DNA of 39,382 bases from Phycisphaerales bacterium. Its GTDB lineage: Bacteria; Planctomycetota; Phycisphaerae; Phycisphaerales; UBA1924. This document shows positions 30,963-39,382 of this stretch, piece after piece (position 1 is the stretch's first letter; each line of letters starts with the position of its first letter). The stretch spans positions 1 to 39,382 of the forward strand of contig JALHOJ010000019.1 in the NCBI GenBank assembly GCA_022843045.1. The letters are read 5' to 3'. Position numbers and translations under genes: made by a program. The notes beneath the pieces were generated by a model that worked only from the letters and a program-made list of their open reading frames with translations, was not told the DNA's origin and did not search any database.

Positions 30963-33824
30963 CTACGCCATGAAGTGTCGCAGCGCGATCTGTTCGGCGA
31001 CGCGCATGGCGTCCTTCACTTTCGCGCCTTCGACGCCGCCACCCTGGGCGTTGTCGTCCTTGCCGCCGCCCTTGCCGCCCATGACTGCGGCAGCGTCTCG
31101 CAGCCACGCCCCGGCCTTGAGGCCCTTGGAGACCAGGGCATCGGGCACGCTGGCGTGGATGGCGGCCTTGCCGGTGTCGTCGACGCTGAAGAGCATCACG
31201 GCGGTCCGAGGCAGCGTGTCGCGGATGGTCTTGACGGCGGTCTGGAGCGCGACGCGGTCGTCGCCGGCTTCGATCTGGGCGACGACCACCTGCGTGTTGC
31301 TCGCCATGGCGCTTTGCGCGAGCGAACGCGCCTGGGAGACGGCACGCTCCGTGATCGCCGCGGACATCTGCTTGCCTGCAGCCTTGGCCCGCTCCTGAAG
31401 CTGGGTCAGCTGGGCCCGCAGTTGGGCCTTGCGCGAAGTGGGGGCCCCGCTCGCGTCAAGTTGGGCCGCCAGGCCCGGGATCGCCTTCGCGAGATCAACA
31501 TCGCTCATCTTCGCGGTGATGGCGAAGTTGGTCGCGAGTTGGTCCCCATCGCGGATCGCGTGGGCCGCGGCTTCGCCGGTCGCGGCGGTGATGCGACGCA
31601 CGCCCTTGGCGACGGCTTCTTCGCTCAGGACCGCGAAGGACCCGATCTCGCCCGTCGCGAGCACGTGCGTGCCGCCGCAGAACTCGATGCTGTACTTGCG
31701 CCACTCGGCGTTGCCAGGCTGTGCCAGTAGTTCCTCCACTGGCACACCGATGCTGACAACCCGCACGGGATCGGGGTACGCCTCGCCAAAGACCGCGCGC
31801 AGGCTGTTCACGCCCTTGGCTTTGTCCAGAGGCGTGGGGTCAGCGTGCACGATGTAGTTGGCGTGGACGGACTGGCCGACCAGTTCTTCGACCTTCGCGA
31901 GTTGCTCGGGCGAGACGGGCTGGTTGTTGCTGAAGTCAAACCGCATCTTGTCGGGCGCGACCAAGCTGCCCTTCTGGTGCACGTCCTCCCCAAGCACCTC
32001 GCGCAGGGCCCAATTGGCCAGGTGCGTCGCGGTGTGGTTCGCCTGGACCTTGTGGCGGCGCTTGATGTCGAGCTCCATCGTCACGGTGTCGTGCACCTTG
32101 AGCATGCCTTTCTGCATGCGGCCGATGTGAAGGACGTAGCCCCCGAAGACCTCGGTGGATTCGACTTCGAACTCGCCGGTGTGGCCGCTACTGGAGACAT
32201 GGATGTGGCCGCTGTCGCCGTCCTGGCCGCCCATGGTTGAGTAGAAGTTGGTGCGATCGACGATGATGCCCACGAGCTTCTTGACGTTGCCCATGTGCAG
32301 GTTGGTGTGGTCGTCGAAGTTGTGGCCGTTCCAGATCGCGCGCACGTGGGCCCGAACGGGCTTGGTTTCAAACTTGAAGCTGTCGTCAGTGGGCTGGATG
32401 CCCATGTGCTTGAGGCGGGCGACGGTTTCGCCCGTCAGCACCAGCTTGTTGCTGGCTTCCTGCTTGCCGCCGCTGCGGGAGAGTTCCTTCGCCTTTTCCA
32501 CTTCCTGTTCATACTCGACTTCGTTGACGCGCAGGCCGCGTTCTTCGGCCATGAGTTTCGTCAGGTCGATGGGGAAGCCGAACGTGTCGTAGAGCGTGAA
32601 GGCGTCGGCGCCGTGGATGACGCCGTCCTTCGCATTCGTCGCAACTTCAGTGAAGAGCTTGATGCCCCGGTCGAGCGTCTTGCCGAAGGATTCTTCCTCT
32701 TCGCGAATCAGCGCCCTCACCTTGTCGGGACTCTTGCGGAGTTCCGGGAACGCTTCGCCAAAGTGCTGCACGACGACCGGCACGAGATCACTGAAGAATC
32801 CCGTCTTTGCGTTGAGCATCTGACGGCCGTATCGCACCGCGCGGCGGAGAATGCGGCGCAGAACATAGCCGCGGCCCACGTTGCTGGGCACTGCGCCGTC
32901 GGTCAGCGCGAACGTCAGCGTGCGGATGTGATCGGCGATGACCCGATACGCCGTATCGACATTGTCCTTGTCGGCTTCGCCCAGGCGACCCATATAGGGG
33001 CGTGCGCCGGTCTGCTGCTCGATGGCCATAAAGATGGGCGCGAAGACGTCGGTGTCGTAGTTGCTGCGCTTGTTCTGCAGGACGCTGACGAGGCGTTCGA
33101 GGCCCATGCCGGTATCGACGTGCTTGGCGGGCAAGGGACGGAGGCTGCCGTCGGTCTCGCGGTTGAACTGGATAAAGACGTTGTTCCAGATCTCGAGGAC
33201 GTCGGGGTCGCCCTTGTTGACGAGGTCGCGGGCGTTGCGGTCGCCGATGCGGTCGTAGTGAATCTCGGTGCAGGGGCCGCACGGCCCGCTCTCGCCCATT
33301 TCCCAGAAGTTGTCCTTCATGTTGCCGGGAAGGACGTGATCGGCGGGCAGAAACTTGAGCCACAAGTCTCGGGTCTCTTCGTCCGCGGGCAGGCCTTGCT
33401 TGGGGTTGCCTTCGAAGTAGGTCGCGTAGAGGCGATTGGGCGAGAGGCCATACACCTTGGTCAGGAGATCAAAGCTCCAAGACACTGCTTCCTGCTTGAA
33501 GTAGTCGCCAAAGGACCAGTTGCCCAACATCTCAAACAGCGTGTGGTGGTACGTGTCCTTGCCCACATCGTCCAGGTCATTGTGTTTGCCGCCCGCGCGG
33601 ATGCACTTCTGGCTGTTGACCGCTCGCTTCCACTTGCCCATGGGCGTGTTGGGATCGGCCTGACCCAGGAAGATCGGCTTGAACTGGTTCATCCCCGCGT
33701 TGGTAAAGAGCAGCGTGGGATCATCCAGCGGCACGCAGGGAGAACTGGGCACAAAGGTGTGAGCCTGCTGCTTCGCGAAGTAGTCGATGAAGGTCTTGCG
33801 GACGGTGTTGACGGACCAGTGCAT
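30963..33824 (-). CDS. alaS: Alanyl-tRNA synthetase
   Basis: AlaRS charges tRNA-Ala and edits misloaded serine and glycine. The 953-residue length is a little above the usual 875. The class II catalytic core is clear (TNAGMNQFKPIFLG, HHTLFEMLGNWSFGDYFK, GLERL). The editing domain holds its four metal ligands: the two His of NHTATH, and the Cys and His of the CGGTH motif. The DHHA1/C-Ala region ends in RVALQTAVKTIRDTLPR and the Gly/Lys-rich GGKGGGKDDNAQGGG. The ATG at 33824 (MHWSVNTVRKTF) is chosen because GGAG lies six bases upstream; the frame continues to 33857. Nothing suggests a T-box or other leader in the sequence before it. Confidence 0.97.
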   Translation of the reverse strand: MHWSVNTVRKTFIDYFAKQQAHTFVPSSPCVPLDDPTLLFTNAGMNQFKPIFLGQADPNTPMGKWKRAVNSQKCIRAGGKHNDLDDVGKDTYHHTLFEMLGNWSFGDYFKQEAVSWSFDLLTKVYGLSPNRLYATYFEGNPKQGLPADEETRDLWLKFLPADHVLPGNMKDNFWEMGESGPCGPCTEIHYDRIGDRNARDLVNKGDPDVLEIWNNVFIQFNRETDGSLRPLPAKHVDTGMGLERLVSVLQNKRSNYDTDVFAPIFMAIEQQTGARPYMGRLGEADKDNVDTAYRVIADHIRTLTFALTDGAVPSNVGRGYVLRRILRRAVRYGRQMLNAKTGFFSDLVPVVVQHFGEAFPELRKSPDKVRALIREEEESFGKTLDRGIKLFTEVATNAKDGVIHGADAFTLYDTFGFPIDLTKLMAEERGLRVNEVEYEQEVEKAKELSRSGGKQEASNKLVLTGETVARLKHMGIQPTDDSFKFETKPVRAHVRAIWNGHNFDDHTNLHMGNVKKLVGIIVDRTNFYSTMGGQDGDSGHIHVSSSGHTGEFEVESTEVFGGYVLHIGRMQKGMLKVHDTVTMELDIKRRHKVQANHTATHLANWALREVLGEDVHQKGSLVAPDKMRFDFSNNQPVSPEQLAKVEELVGQSVHANYIVHADPTPLDKAKGVNSLRAVFGEAYPDPVRVVSIGVPVEELLAQPGNAEWRKYSIEFCGGTHVLATGEIGSFAVLSEEAVAKGVRRITAATGEAAAHAIRDGDQLATNFAITAKMSDVDLAKAIPGLAAQLDASGAPTSRKAQLRAQLTQLQERAKAAGKQMSAAITERAVSQARSLAQSAMASNTQVVVAQIEAGDDRVALQTAVKTIRDTLPRTAVMLFSVDDTGKAAIHASVPDALVSKGLKAGAWLRDAAAVMGGKGGGKDDNAQGGGVEGAKVKDAMRVAEQIALRHFMA

Positions 33825-34012
33825 AGAGGTCTCCGGGCGAGAAAACGGCCCATCCATGGGCGTGCTAAATGTAGGAACGAAACGCGACCGTCAGGGAGCG
33901 TCGCAGTCCAGTGACTCCAAGGAGCTGGAACTTTGTGCGGACGACTTCCCGCTCATCGTCATCGGCCCTGGAAAGCCCCCGGAGCTGCAAGGCGGGACGT
34001 CCGTGCCACTGT

Positions 34013-34495
34013 TCACTGGTTCGCGGCGTGGCGCAAGGCATCGCCTTGCAAACGCCACATGGTCCAGTCGCTCATTGCGTACGCGCCCATGCGCTTGTAG
34101 AACTCGTGGGCCGTGGTGTTCCAATCGAGGACCATCCAGTCCATGCGCTGGCAGCCGCGTTCGTTGGCGATCTGCGCCACACGCTGGAACAGGGCCTTGC
34201 CCAGGCCGCAGCCGCGCGCGGTGGGGCGGACGTAGAGATCTTCGAGATAGACGCCTCGCCGGCCGACCCAGGTGCTGTAATTGTGGAAGAAGAGGGCGAA
34301 GCCCTGGACGACGCCGTCGACATCGCCCATCACGGCTTCGCAGACCGGGCGCGGGCCGAAGAGGTCTTCGGTGAGGTTGGATTCGGTCGCGACGACCTGG
34401 TCGAGGGCCTTCTCATACTCCGCAAGTTCGCGGATGAGCGCGAGGATCTGCGGGACGTCGGCGGGGGAGGCGGTTCGGAGCGTGATCTTGGGCAT
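34013..34495 (-). CDS. GNAT acetyltransferase of the diamine/polyamine (SSAT-like) type
   Basis: The 160-residue protein has the full GNAT fold. It starts PKITLRTASPADVPQILALI and has VYLEDLYVRPTARGCGLGKALF as motif A (acetyl-CoA pyrophosphate loop in RGCGLGK). The ending GCQRMDWMVLDWNTTAHEFYKRMGA, then WTMWRLQGDALRH, is like spermidine/spermine and thialysine acetyltransferases. The substrate is probably an amine such as a polyamine, inferred by family. It starts at the ATG at 34495, 74 bases after the MlaE permease stop, in the same direction. An apparent 433-residue frame reaching back to 35314 is a shadow across the permease gene. Confidence 0.87.
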   Translation of the reverse strand: MPKITLRTASPADVPQILALIRELAEYEKALDQVVATESNLTEDLFGPRPVCEAVMGDVDGVVQGFALFFHNYSTWVGRRGVYLEDLYVRPTARGCGLGKALFQRVAQIANERGCQRMDWMVLDWNTTAHEFYKRMGAYAMSDWTMWRLQGDALRHAANQ

Positions 34496-34569
34496 GGGGT
34501 CGTCTCGGAGAGAATCAGGTGTGCTGGAAGTTGTGCTGGTCGGCTGACCCGCGTTCTCCACCGCGAGTG

Positions 34570-35520
34570 TCACGTGAACACGCTCTTGACCCCGCCCTCG
34601 CGCAGGAAGTCGATGTCGTTGAGCAGCTTGGCCAGCACCAGTGTCATGATGATGATGGTGATGAAGCAGGTGACGAACGAGTTGGTCGTCGCTTCGCCCA
34701 CGCCCTCCGCACCCGGGCGGCAGCTGAAGCCCTTCCAGCAGGAGATCAGGCCGATGCCCATGCCGTAGAAGATGGTCTTGACCAGACCGTTCATCAAGTC
34801 GTACCAGCCCACGAACTCCTGGCTGAAACGGATGTAGAGGTTCGGATCGGCGTCGTAGAAGCGGGTGGTGATCAGCCAGCCGCCCAGCACGCCGCAGACA
34901 ATGCTGACGATCATGAGGAACGGGATCATGATCGTGCAGGCGAGGAATCGCGGCACCACCAGCACGCGGATCGGGTCGCTGCCCATCGCACGCATCGCGT
35001 CGAGTTGTTCGGTCACTTTCATCGAGCCAAGTTCCGCCGTGAGCGAGCAGCCCACGCGGCCCGCGAGCATGACGGCGGTGAGCACGGGGCCGATGTTTTT
35101 GACGACGCTGAGGTTGATCACGCCGCCCAGGCGACTTTCCTGGCCAATGGATTGGAACTGGCGGTAGCCCTCGAAGGCGAGGATCATGCCGATGAAGCCG
35201 CCCGTGAGGGCGAGCACGGGAACGCTGGTGGTGCCGACGAAGAAGAGTTGGCGGCCCAGGCGGTCGCGACGCAGCCAGGAGCGCGGATGCAGCACGCCCG
35301 CGAACGTCTGGCACATGAAGCGGATGAACTCGCCAAACTCGCCGATCTTGACGAGGATCGTGTTGCCCAGCGCGGCGATCGCATCGGCGATGGACAGCAC
35401 GAACGCCCAGGGCGAGGCGAGCAGTTTGTCGATCAGGTCCGGCGGAGGATTGGGTGCCGCGGGGGCCGAGCCGGAAGACGGGCTCGACGATGCACTTGTG
35501 GTTGGCGGCACGCTGCTCAT
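34570..35520 (-). CDS. MlaE-family ABC transporter permease
   Basis: The 316-residue protein is an MlaE-type permease, the inner-membrane part of transporters that move phospholipids between the two membranes. After a Ser/Pro/Ala-rich head (residues 1-30) come five or so helices with the family signature. Visible parts are VPVLALTGGFIGMILAFEGYRQF, RLGGVINLSVVKNIGPVLTAVMLAGRVG, AELGSMKVTEQLDAMRAMGSDP and a C-terminal GVGEATTNSFVTCFITII. The ATG at 35520 is chosen over 35535. The usual partners, the ATPase MlaF and the MCE protein MlaD, are not next to it, so it is an orphan in this window. It diverges from the lipid kinase gene with 73 bases between starts. Confidence 0.9.
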   Translation of the reverse strand: MSSVPPTTSASSSPSSGSAPAAPNPPPDLIDKLLASPWAFVLSIADAIAALGNTILVKIGEFGEFIRFMCQTFAGVLHPRSWLRRDRLGRQLFFVGTTSVPVLALTGGFIGMILAFEGYRQFQSIGQESRLGGVINLSVVKNIGPVLTAVMLAGRVGCSLTAELGSMKVTEQLDAMRAMGSDPIRVLVVPRFLACTIMIPFLMIVSIVCGVLGGWLITTRFYDADPNLYIRFSQEFVGWYDLMNGLVKTIFYGMGIGLISCWKGFSCRPGAEGVGEATTNSFVTCFITIIIMTLVLAKLLNDIDFLREGGVKSVFT

Positions 35521-35593
35521 GGCCAACAGTACCAACGTCGTGGGCGTGCGGGCTGTGCGGATACGGGAGAATTCAACCTGCGGCTCCTACTCT

Positions 35594-36547
35594 GTGCTCC
35601 CCTTGAGGATTCTGACGCTCACCAACCCATCCGCGGGCACGGGCTCTGGCACCGCGGTCGTCGCGAGAGCGCTGGACCGCCTTCGCGCCGATGGGCACGT
35701 GGTGAGCACGCTCGCGGTGTCGCGAGGCGATGCGGAGTCGTTTGGGATGCGGTTTGGGAATGCTTTGTCCGACTGTCACGCGCTGGTGATCGCGGGCGGG
35801 GACGGCACGGTCCACCATGCCCTTCCCAGCATCATCGACTCTGGTGTGCCGATGTATCATCTGCCGCTGGGCACGGAGAACCTGTTTGCGAGGCACTTTC
35901 GCATGACGCGGGATGCGGGCGCTCTGGGCCGTGCGATCGGGGCCAACGCCATTGGCTTAAGCGACATCGCTCAGGTGAGTGTCGACCATGACGATCCCGC
36001 GACGCCTGAGTGGATGCGTCGATTCGCGATCATGATGAGCATCGGCCCCGACGCGAGCGTGGTGAAGCGGCTGGCGGCGGTGCGGAACGGGCCGATCACG
36101 CATCTGTCGTACGTGAAGCCGATCCTTGCGGAACTTGCGAACCCGTGGCTGCCGCGGGTGAGTGCGTGGGTGGATGGTCGGCAGATCATCGAGCATCGAC
36201 GCGGCATGCTGGTCGTCGCCAACAGCCCTCAGTATGCGGTCCGGATCGATCCGGCGCGACACGCGATCATTGATGATGGGAAGCTGGATGTGGTGTTCTT
36301 GCCTGCCGAATCAGGCCTCGCGGCGGGATGGTGGCTTGCGCGGGCGCGATTGCGAATGCACCTCAATGGGTCAGCCGATCGCGGCGGAGCGTTCTGGGTT
36401 CAGGGCGGCGAAGTGCGAGTGATGGTGGATGATGCAAGTCCCGCGTGCCAGATGGACGGCGAGGATGTGCCGCTGCCCGCGCGGCCCACGTTGAACATCC
36501 GTGTCGAGCCGAGGGCGCTGCGGGTCGTGACGGTGCCCGCGCGATAA
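35594..36547 (+). CDS. Diacylglycerol/sphingosine-kinase-type lipid kinase
   Basis: The 317-residue protein has the DAGK catalytic domain. The start LRILTLTNPSAGTGSG, then VIAGGDGTVHHALPSII (nucleotide-binding Gly-Gly-Asp-Gly-Thr) and YHLPLGTENLFARHF are all typical of the YegS/DgkB group. The second domain continues to the C-terminus (GEVRVMVDDASPACQMDGED). It phosphorylates a lipid such as diacylglycerol or undecaprenol-like alcohols; which one is unclear. The start is a GTG at 35594. A TTG at 35603 is possible, and the long in-frame extension upstream covers the opposite-strand MlaE gene and is not real. Sharing a divergent promoter region with MlaE hints at a lipid-related role. Confidence 0.85.
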   Translation: MLPLRILTLTNPSAGTGSGTAVVARALDRLRADGHVVSTLAVSRGDAESFGMRFGNALSDCHALVIAGGDGTVHHALPSIIDSGVPMYHLPLGTENLFARHFRMTRDAGALGRAIGANAIGLSDIAQVSVDHDDPATPEWMRRFAIMMSIGPDASVVKRLAAVRNGPITHLSYVKPILAELANPWLPRVSAWVDGRQIIEHRRGMLVVANSPQYAVRIDPARHAIIDDGKLDVVFLPAESGLAAGWWLARARLRMHLNGSADRGGAFWVQGGEVRVMVDDASPACQMDGEDVPLPARPTLNIRVEPRALRVVTVPAR

Positions 36548-36602
36548 GTCCACTTCAGCAAAGCGCCCCTTGAGATCAAATGGAAGAAGTGAAAGTGTTG
36601 AG

Positions 36603-36640
36603 AGTGGAGCGAGAGCGATGCTCGCGAACATCTCGCCACT
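36603..36640. repeat. Bulged stem-loop between convergent genes
   Basis: AGTGG-A-GCGAGA (36603-36614) pairs with TCTCGCCACT (36631-36640) apart from one bulged A. Inside it GCGA-TGC-TCGC forms a second stem, followed by an unpaired GAACA. It lies in the 152-base gap between the lipid kinase and the TolC-like gene. A pyrimidine-rich tract (TTCTCTGCTCCTCTTTCTCC) follows on the plus strand. It may serve as a two-sided transcript end or be an intergenic repeat. Confidence 0.5.
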
Positions 36641-36699
36641 TTCTCTGCTCCTCTTTCTCCAGATCTCTGCGTCTCTGAGCTGAACCAAACTGCCCACGC

Positions 36700-38406
36700 C
36701 TACCGAACCGCCGCTTCGGCGTCGGGCAGCTGCGTGGTGTGATCGGGGCCCTGGTAGGGCTCAATGTCAACTTTCGCGGCTCCCAGCAGCGTGCCAGTGG
36801 CGAGGGCAAGCTCGACCTGAGCGATCTGGTAGTCGGTGATCGCCTGGACTTCCGCGATCTGCGCGTCGCCCAGCGTGCTCGCGGCATTCAGCACGTCATT
36901 ACTGGTGCTGCGGCCCAGATCAAACTGGCGTTGCTCGCTCTGAAGCGCACGGGTGGCGGCGATCACGGCCTGGCGGGCGGCCATGATGCGCTGCCAGCCG
37001 GTCTCGATGGCATCGGCGGCGTTGAGCACGCCCGAGCGGATCTCCTGCTCGCGTGATTCCTTGGTGGCGAGGCTCTGGATCTGCTGCAGCAGGGCCCGAC
37101 GGACTCGGGCCCGGGCCTCTTCGTTGTTGAAAGGCATCTCGGCGTTGATGCCCAGCGACCAATCGTCGAACTGAGCCTCCGCAGTGGTCTCGAAGGCCTT
37201 GCCGAAGTTGTCACCAAGGCCGTTGAGGCGGTACGAGGCGCGAAGGTCAACCAGCGGCAGCAGGCGGTTGCGCTCCACGCCCACGCGCACGGCGTCGGCG
37301 GCGAGTTGGAGCTGCAGTTCGAGCAGTTCCATGCGGTTCTCGAGCGCGAGGCGCTGCAGGTCTGCGACGTCAAAGACATACTCGACCGGATCGGGTGGCG
37401 AGGCGGTGAGGATCGCGGTCTTGGAGTCGACATCAAGGCCCGGCATGTTCATCACGCGTTTGAGCTCGCGCTGGCGCTGCAGCACCGAATTCTGAGCTGT
37501 CACGATCGCTTCGAGCCGCTGTGCCGCGCCCGAGCGGGCGCGATCGATCTCGATGTCGGAGACCGCGCCGGCCTTGACGCGACGCTCGGCACGTTCGAGC
37601 TGCTCCATAGCGATCTCAAGCTGCTTGAGACGCACGTCGAGGTCCGCGCGGGCTTGGTAGAGCCGCCAATACGCGCGGTCCACGCTCGTGAGCTGGTTCA
37701 TGGCCTCGAGCTTGGTGCGGGCCTCGCTGGCTTGCTCTTGATAGCCGGCGATCCGAAGCGCCGCGGTGTTCACGCGTCGCCCGGCATTGCGCAGCAACTG
37801 GTGGCTGAGCGTGAACTGCAGGTCGCTTTCGTACGCCGGGTTCAGGACGCTGAACTCGTTGTTGGTTTCCGAGCGAGTGCCGACGAGATCGACCTCGACG
37901 CTGCCGCCCGTGCGTGTTGGAATGCGCACGCCCGGCGAGACGGAGAAACGACGGGTCGAGGCGGAGGTCAGCCGGTCGGCGGTGGGAAAGTCGCCGTCGG
38001 CGTACTGGGCTTGCAGCGTGAAGGCGCTGTTGAACTTGTTGTCTTCTTCGGTGACGGTTTCGCGGGCGATGGCGGGATCGATCAGGGCGACTTTGAGGTC
38101 AAGATTGTTCGCGATCGCGCTCTGGCGGCATTGCTCGAGCGAGACTTCAAAGGTCTCCATCGCCTTGAACTTCTCGCGGGCTGCGCGGACGGTCTCGATC
38201 ACGGCGCTGGTGTCGTTGATGTCGATCGAAGTGGGGGACTTGTTCGCGTCCAGGTTCGCCGGTGGCAGCGAGCGCAGCCGCTCAAGCGCGACGCGGCGTG
38301 CATAGTCCCCTTCATTGGGATAGAACGGATTGCTCGAACACCCCGCGAGAGCCACGAGGAGCAAGGGCAGCATCACGGCGGAACGGCGTACAGCGGAACG
38401 ATTCAC
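36700..38406 (-). CDS. TolC-family outer-membrane efflux lipoprotein
   Basis: The 568-residue protein has a signal peptide and a lipobox (ALAGC, acylated Cys23), then two repeats of long helices with beta segments, as in TolC/OprM channel proteins. Visible landmarks are the ETFEVSLEQCRQSAIANNLDLKVALI start, AYWRLYQARADLDVRLKQLEIAMEQLERAERRVKAGAVSDIEIDRARS with its coiled-coil pattern, and RQFDLGRSTSNDVLNAASTLGDAQIAEVQAITDYQIAQVELALATGTLL near the end. It should form a trimeric outer-membrane tunnel for a tripartite exporter. The MacB-like permease gene lies immediately upstream on the same strand (93-base gap), which fits a MacAB-TolC-type pump; the adaptor is not in the window. Confidence 0.88.
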   Translation of the reverse strand: MNRSAVRRSAVMLPLLLVALAGCSSNPFYPNEGDYARRVALERLRSLPPANLDANKSPTSIDINDTSAVIETVRAAREKFKAMETFEVSLEQCRQSAIANNLDLKVALIDPAIARETVTEEDNKFNSAFTLQAQYADGDFPTADRLTSASTRRFSVSPGVRIPTRTGGSVEVDLVGTRSETNNEFSVLNPAYESDLQFTLSHQLLRNAGRRVNTAALRIAGYQEQASEARTKLEAMNQLTSVDRAYWRLYQARADLDVRLKQLEIAMEQLERAERRVKAGAVSDIEIDRARSGAAQRLEAIVTAQNSVLQRQRELKRVMNMPGLDVDSKTAILTASPPDPVEYVFDVADLQRLALENRMELLELQLQLAADAVRVGVERNRLLPLVDLRASYRLNGLGDNFGKAFETTAEAQFDDWSLGINAEMPFNNEEARARVRRALLQQIQSLATKESREQEIRSGVLNAADAIETGWQRIMAARQAVIAATRALQSEQRQFDLGRSTSNDVLNAASTLGDAQIAEVQAITDYQIAQVELALATGTLLGAAKVDIEPYQGPDHTTQLPDAEAAVR

Positions 38407-38499
38407 AAACCCTCCAACGAAACGCGCGCGTCAGCAACAATCGCACGCCCGAGACTCTCATCGACACCAACTCCCCCGCTCGCCGTTCCCCGTACCACG

Positions 38500-39382
38500 T
38501 TACTCATGCCGCAGCGCCACGATCGGGTCCAGGCGGCTTGCCTTGATCGCCGGGCCCATGCCGAAGATGATGCCGGTCGCGGCGGAGAACGTCACGGACA
38601 GGATCATGGCCCAGGGCGGGATCGTGGCCTGCGTCACGGGTGAATCGGGAATCGCCTGGAACGCCAGCACGAGCGCACCGCCGCCCGCGAGGCCGATCGC
38701 GCAGCCCACGAGGCAGAGCGTCACGGCCTCGACGAGGAACTGCATGAGGATGACCACGGGCTTGGCGCCCACTGCCTTCCGTAGGCCAATTTCGTGCGTT
38801 CGCTCGCTGACGGAGACGAGCATGATGTTCATGATGCCGATGCCGCCCACCAGCAGCGAGACGCCCACAACGCCCGCGAGGAAGAGCGTGATGCCGCGGG
38901 CGATCTTGTTGAACTGGTCGATGACCTGGTCGATGGCCTGCACGCCGAAGGTGTTGGGCTCGTCAGGCCCCAGGTTGCGAACGCGGCGCATGTAAAACGT
39001 CGTCTCTTGCTTGACGTCTTCGAAGAGGTTGGGCCCCTTGGTCTGGCCCACGACGTACATCCGCGGCTCGGGACGCATCATGATGCCCGTCGAGTACGGG
39101 ATGAGGACTTCGAGTTGCGTGTCGTTGTCGCCGCCGAACATGGGGCTGACGGATCGCGTCTCAACCACGCCCACGATCGTGAAGCGACGGCCCTCGATCG
39201 TCACGATCTGACCCGTGGGGTCGTTGGGCAGCATGAGTTCCTGCACGCCCTTGTCGTTGATCAGGCAGACCTGGCGGGAGTCTTCTTCGTCGCTGCTGTT
39301 GAACGGGCGGCCGACGGTGACAAAGCGCTGCTCGATCTCGTGCCAGTCGGGCCAGATGCCCTGCACGTTCACGAACTCGCGC
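38500..39382 (-). CDS. MacB-like ABC transporter permease (C-terminal part; cut by window edge)
   Basis: The frame is open to the right edge, so only the last 294 or so residues are present. The periplasmic core reads FVNVQGIWPDWHEIEQRFVTVGRPF and DPTGQIVTIEGRRFTIVGVV. FtsX-type helices follow. FLAGVVGVSLLVGGIGIMNIMLVSVSERTHEIGLRKAVGAKP is the hallmark of MacB permeases, including the coupling segment ERTHEIGLRKAVGA. The protein ends ASRLDPIVALRHE. Such proteins export peptides, lipoproteins or drugs using a TolC-like tunnel. The ATPase domain, if fused as in MacB, would lie beyond the window. It precedes the TolC-like lipoprotein in the same direction. Confidence 0.9.
   Translation of the reverse strand, partial: REFVNVQGIWPDWHEIEQRFVTVGRPFNSSDEEDSRQVCLINDKGVQELMLPNDPTGQIVTIEGRRFTIVGVVETRSVSPMFGGDNDTQLEVLIPYSTGIMMRPEPRMYVVGQTKGPNLFEDVKQETTFYMRRVRNLGPDEPNTFGVQAIDQVIDQFNKIARGITLFLAGVVGVSLLVGGIGIMNIMLVSVSERTHEIGLRKAVGAKPVVILMQFLVEAVTLCLVGCAIGLAGGGALVLAFQAIPDSPVTQATIPPWAMILSVTFSAATGIIFGMGPAIKASRLDPIVALRHE

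Noticed and set aside
32295..33914. A 539-codon open frame antisense to alaS
   Set aside because: It is a high-GC shadow of a gene with all AlaRS motifs.
34013..35314. A 433-residue fusion of an upstream region to the SSAT-like acetyltransferase
   Set aside because: The first 270 codons cover the MlaE gene in another frame and are Arg/His-rich nonsense. The real GNAT start is the ATG at 34495.
1..39382. tRNA, rRNA, transposase, prophage or integration-site signals
   Set aside because: None was recognised by eye on either strand. A tRNAscan-SE or Infernal run would settle the RNA question.

Overview
The window reads as chromosomal DNA of a high-GC, Gram-negative-type bacterium, most likely Planctomycetota, class Phycisphaerae. 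Three secreted proteins end in paired, Cys-flanked calcium-loop repeats of the kind called GC-type dockerin domains, which I know from Phycisphaerae-like planctomycetes. The envelope genes (LptF/G permease, MlaE permease, TolC-like channel, MacB-like permease) imply an outer membrane. There are no rRNA or tRNA genes, CRISPR arrays, transposases or phage genes that I can recognise. Most of the window is ordinary housekeeping DNA.

Left third (1-9.5 kb). After an edge-truncated membrane protein and a GNAT acetyltransferase, a minus-strand run holds purQ, a DinB-fold protein with Cys-rich ends, a DUF433/DUF5615 antitoxin-toxin-like pair, nadB and a small lipoprotein. A two-domain M16 peptidase diverges from purQ. 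It is followed by efp, whose loop-tip residue is Asn, and by a clear terminator.

Middle (9.5-19.3 kb). mnmA, murJ and a secreted DUF4139 protein lie on the minus strand. A zinc-ribbon protein and an exported helical protein lie on the plus strand. A DUF1015 gene and carA then diverge. An imperfect inverted-repeat element sits at 16380-16454.

Accessory region (19.3-27.2 kb). Two tandem paralogous secreted proteins and one putative clan GH-A-like glycoside hydrolase all end in GC-type dockerin repeats. All three have leaders in which hairpins can be drawn. A 7Fe-type ferredoxin and a rhodanese lie between them. This is the most distinctive part of the window.

Right third (27.2-39.4 kb). An ArnT-like glycosyltransferase, a PAP2 phosphatase and an LptF/G permease form a tight minus-strand run downstream of alaS. 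Beyond it come a SSAT-like acetyltransferase, an orphan MlaE permease diverging from a diacylglycerol/sphingosine-kinase-type lipid kinase, a TolC-like lipoprotein and an edge-truncated MacB-like permease. These genes suggest envelope lipid building, transport and efflux. I found no clearly new multi-gene defence or metabolic system. The best leads are the dockerin cluster with its leaders, the Asn-tip EF-P and the Cys-capped DinB protein.
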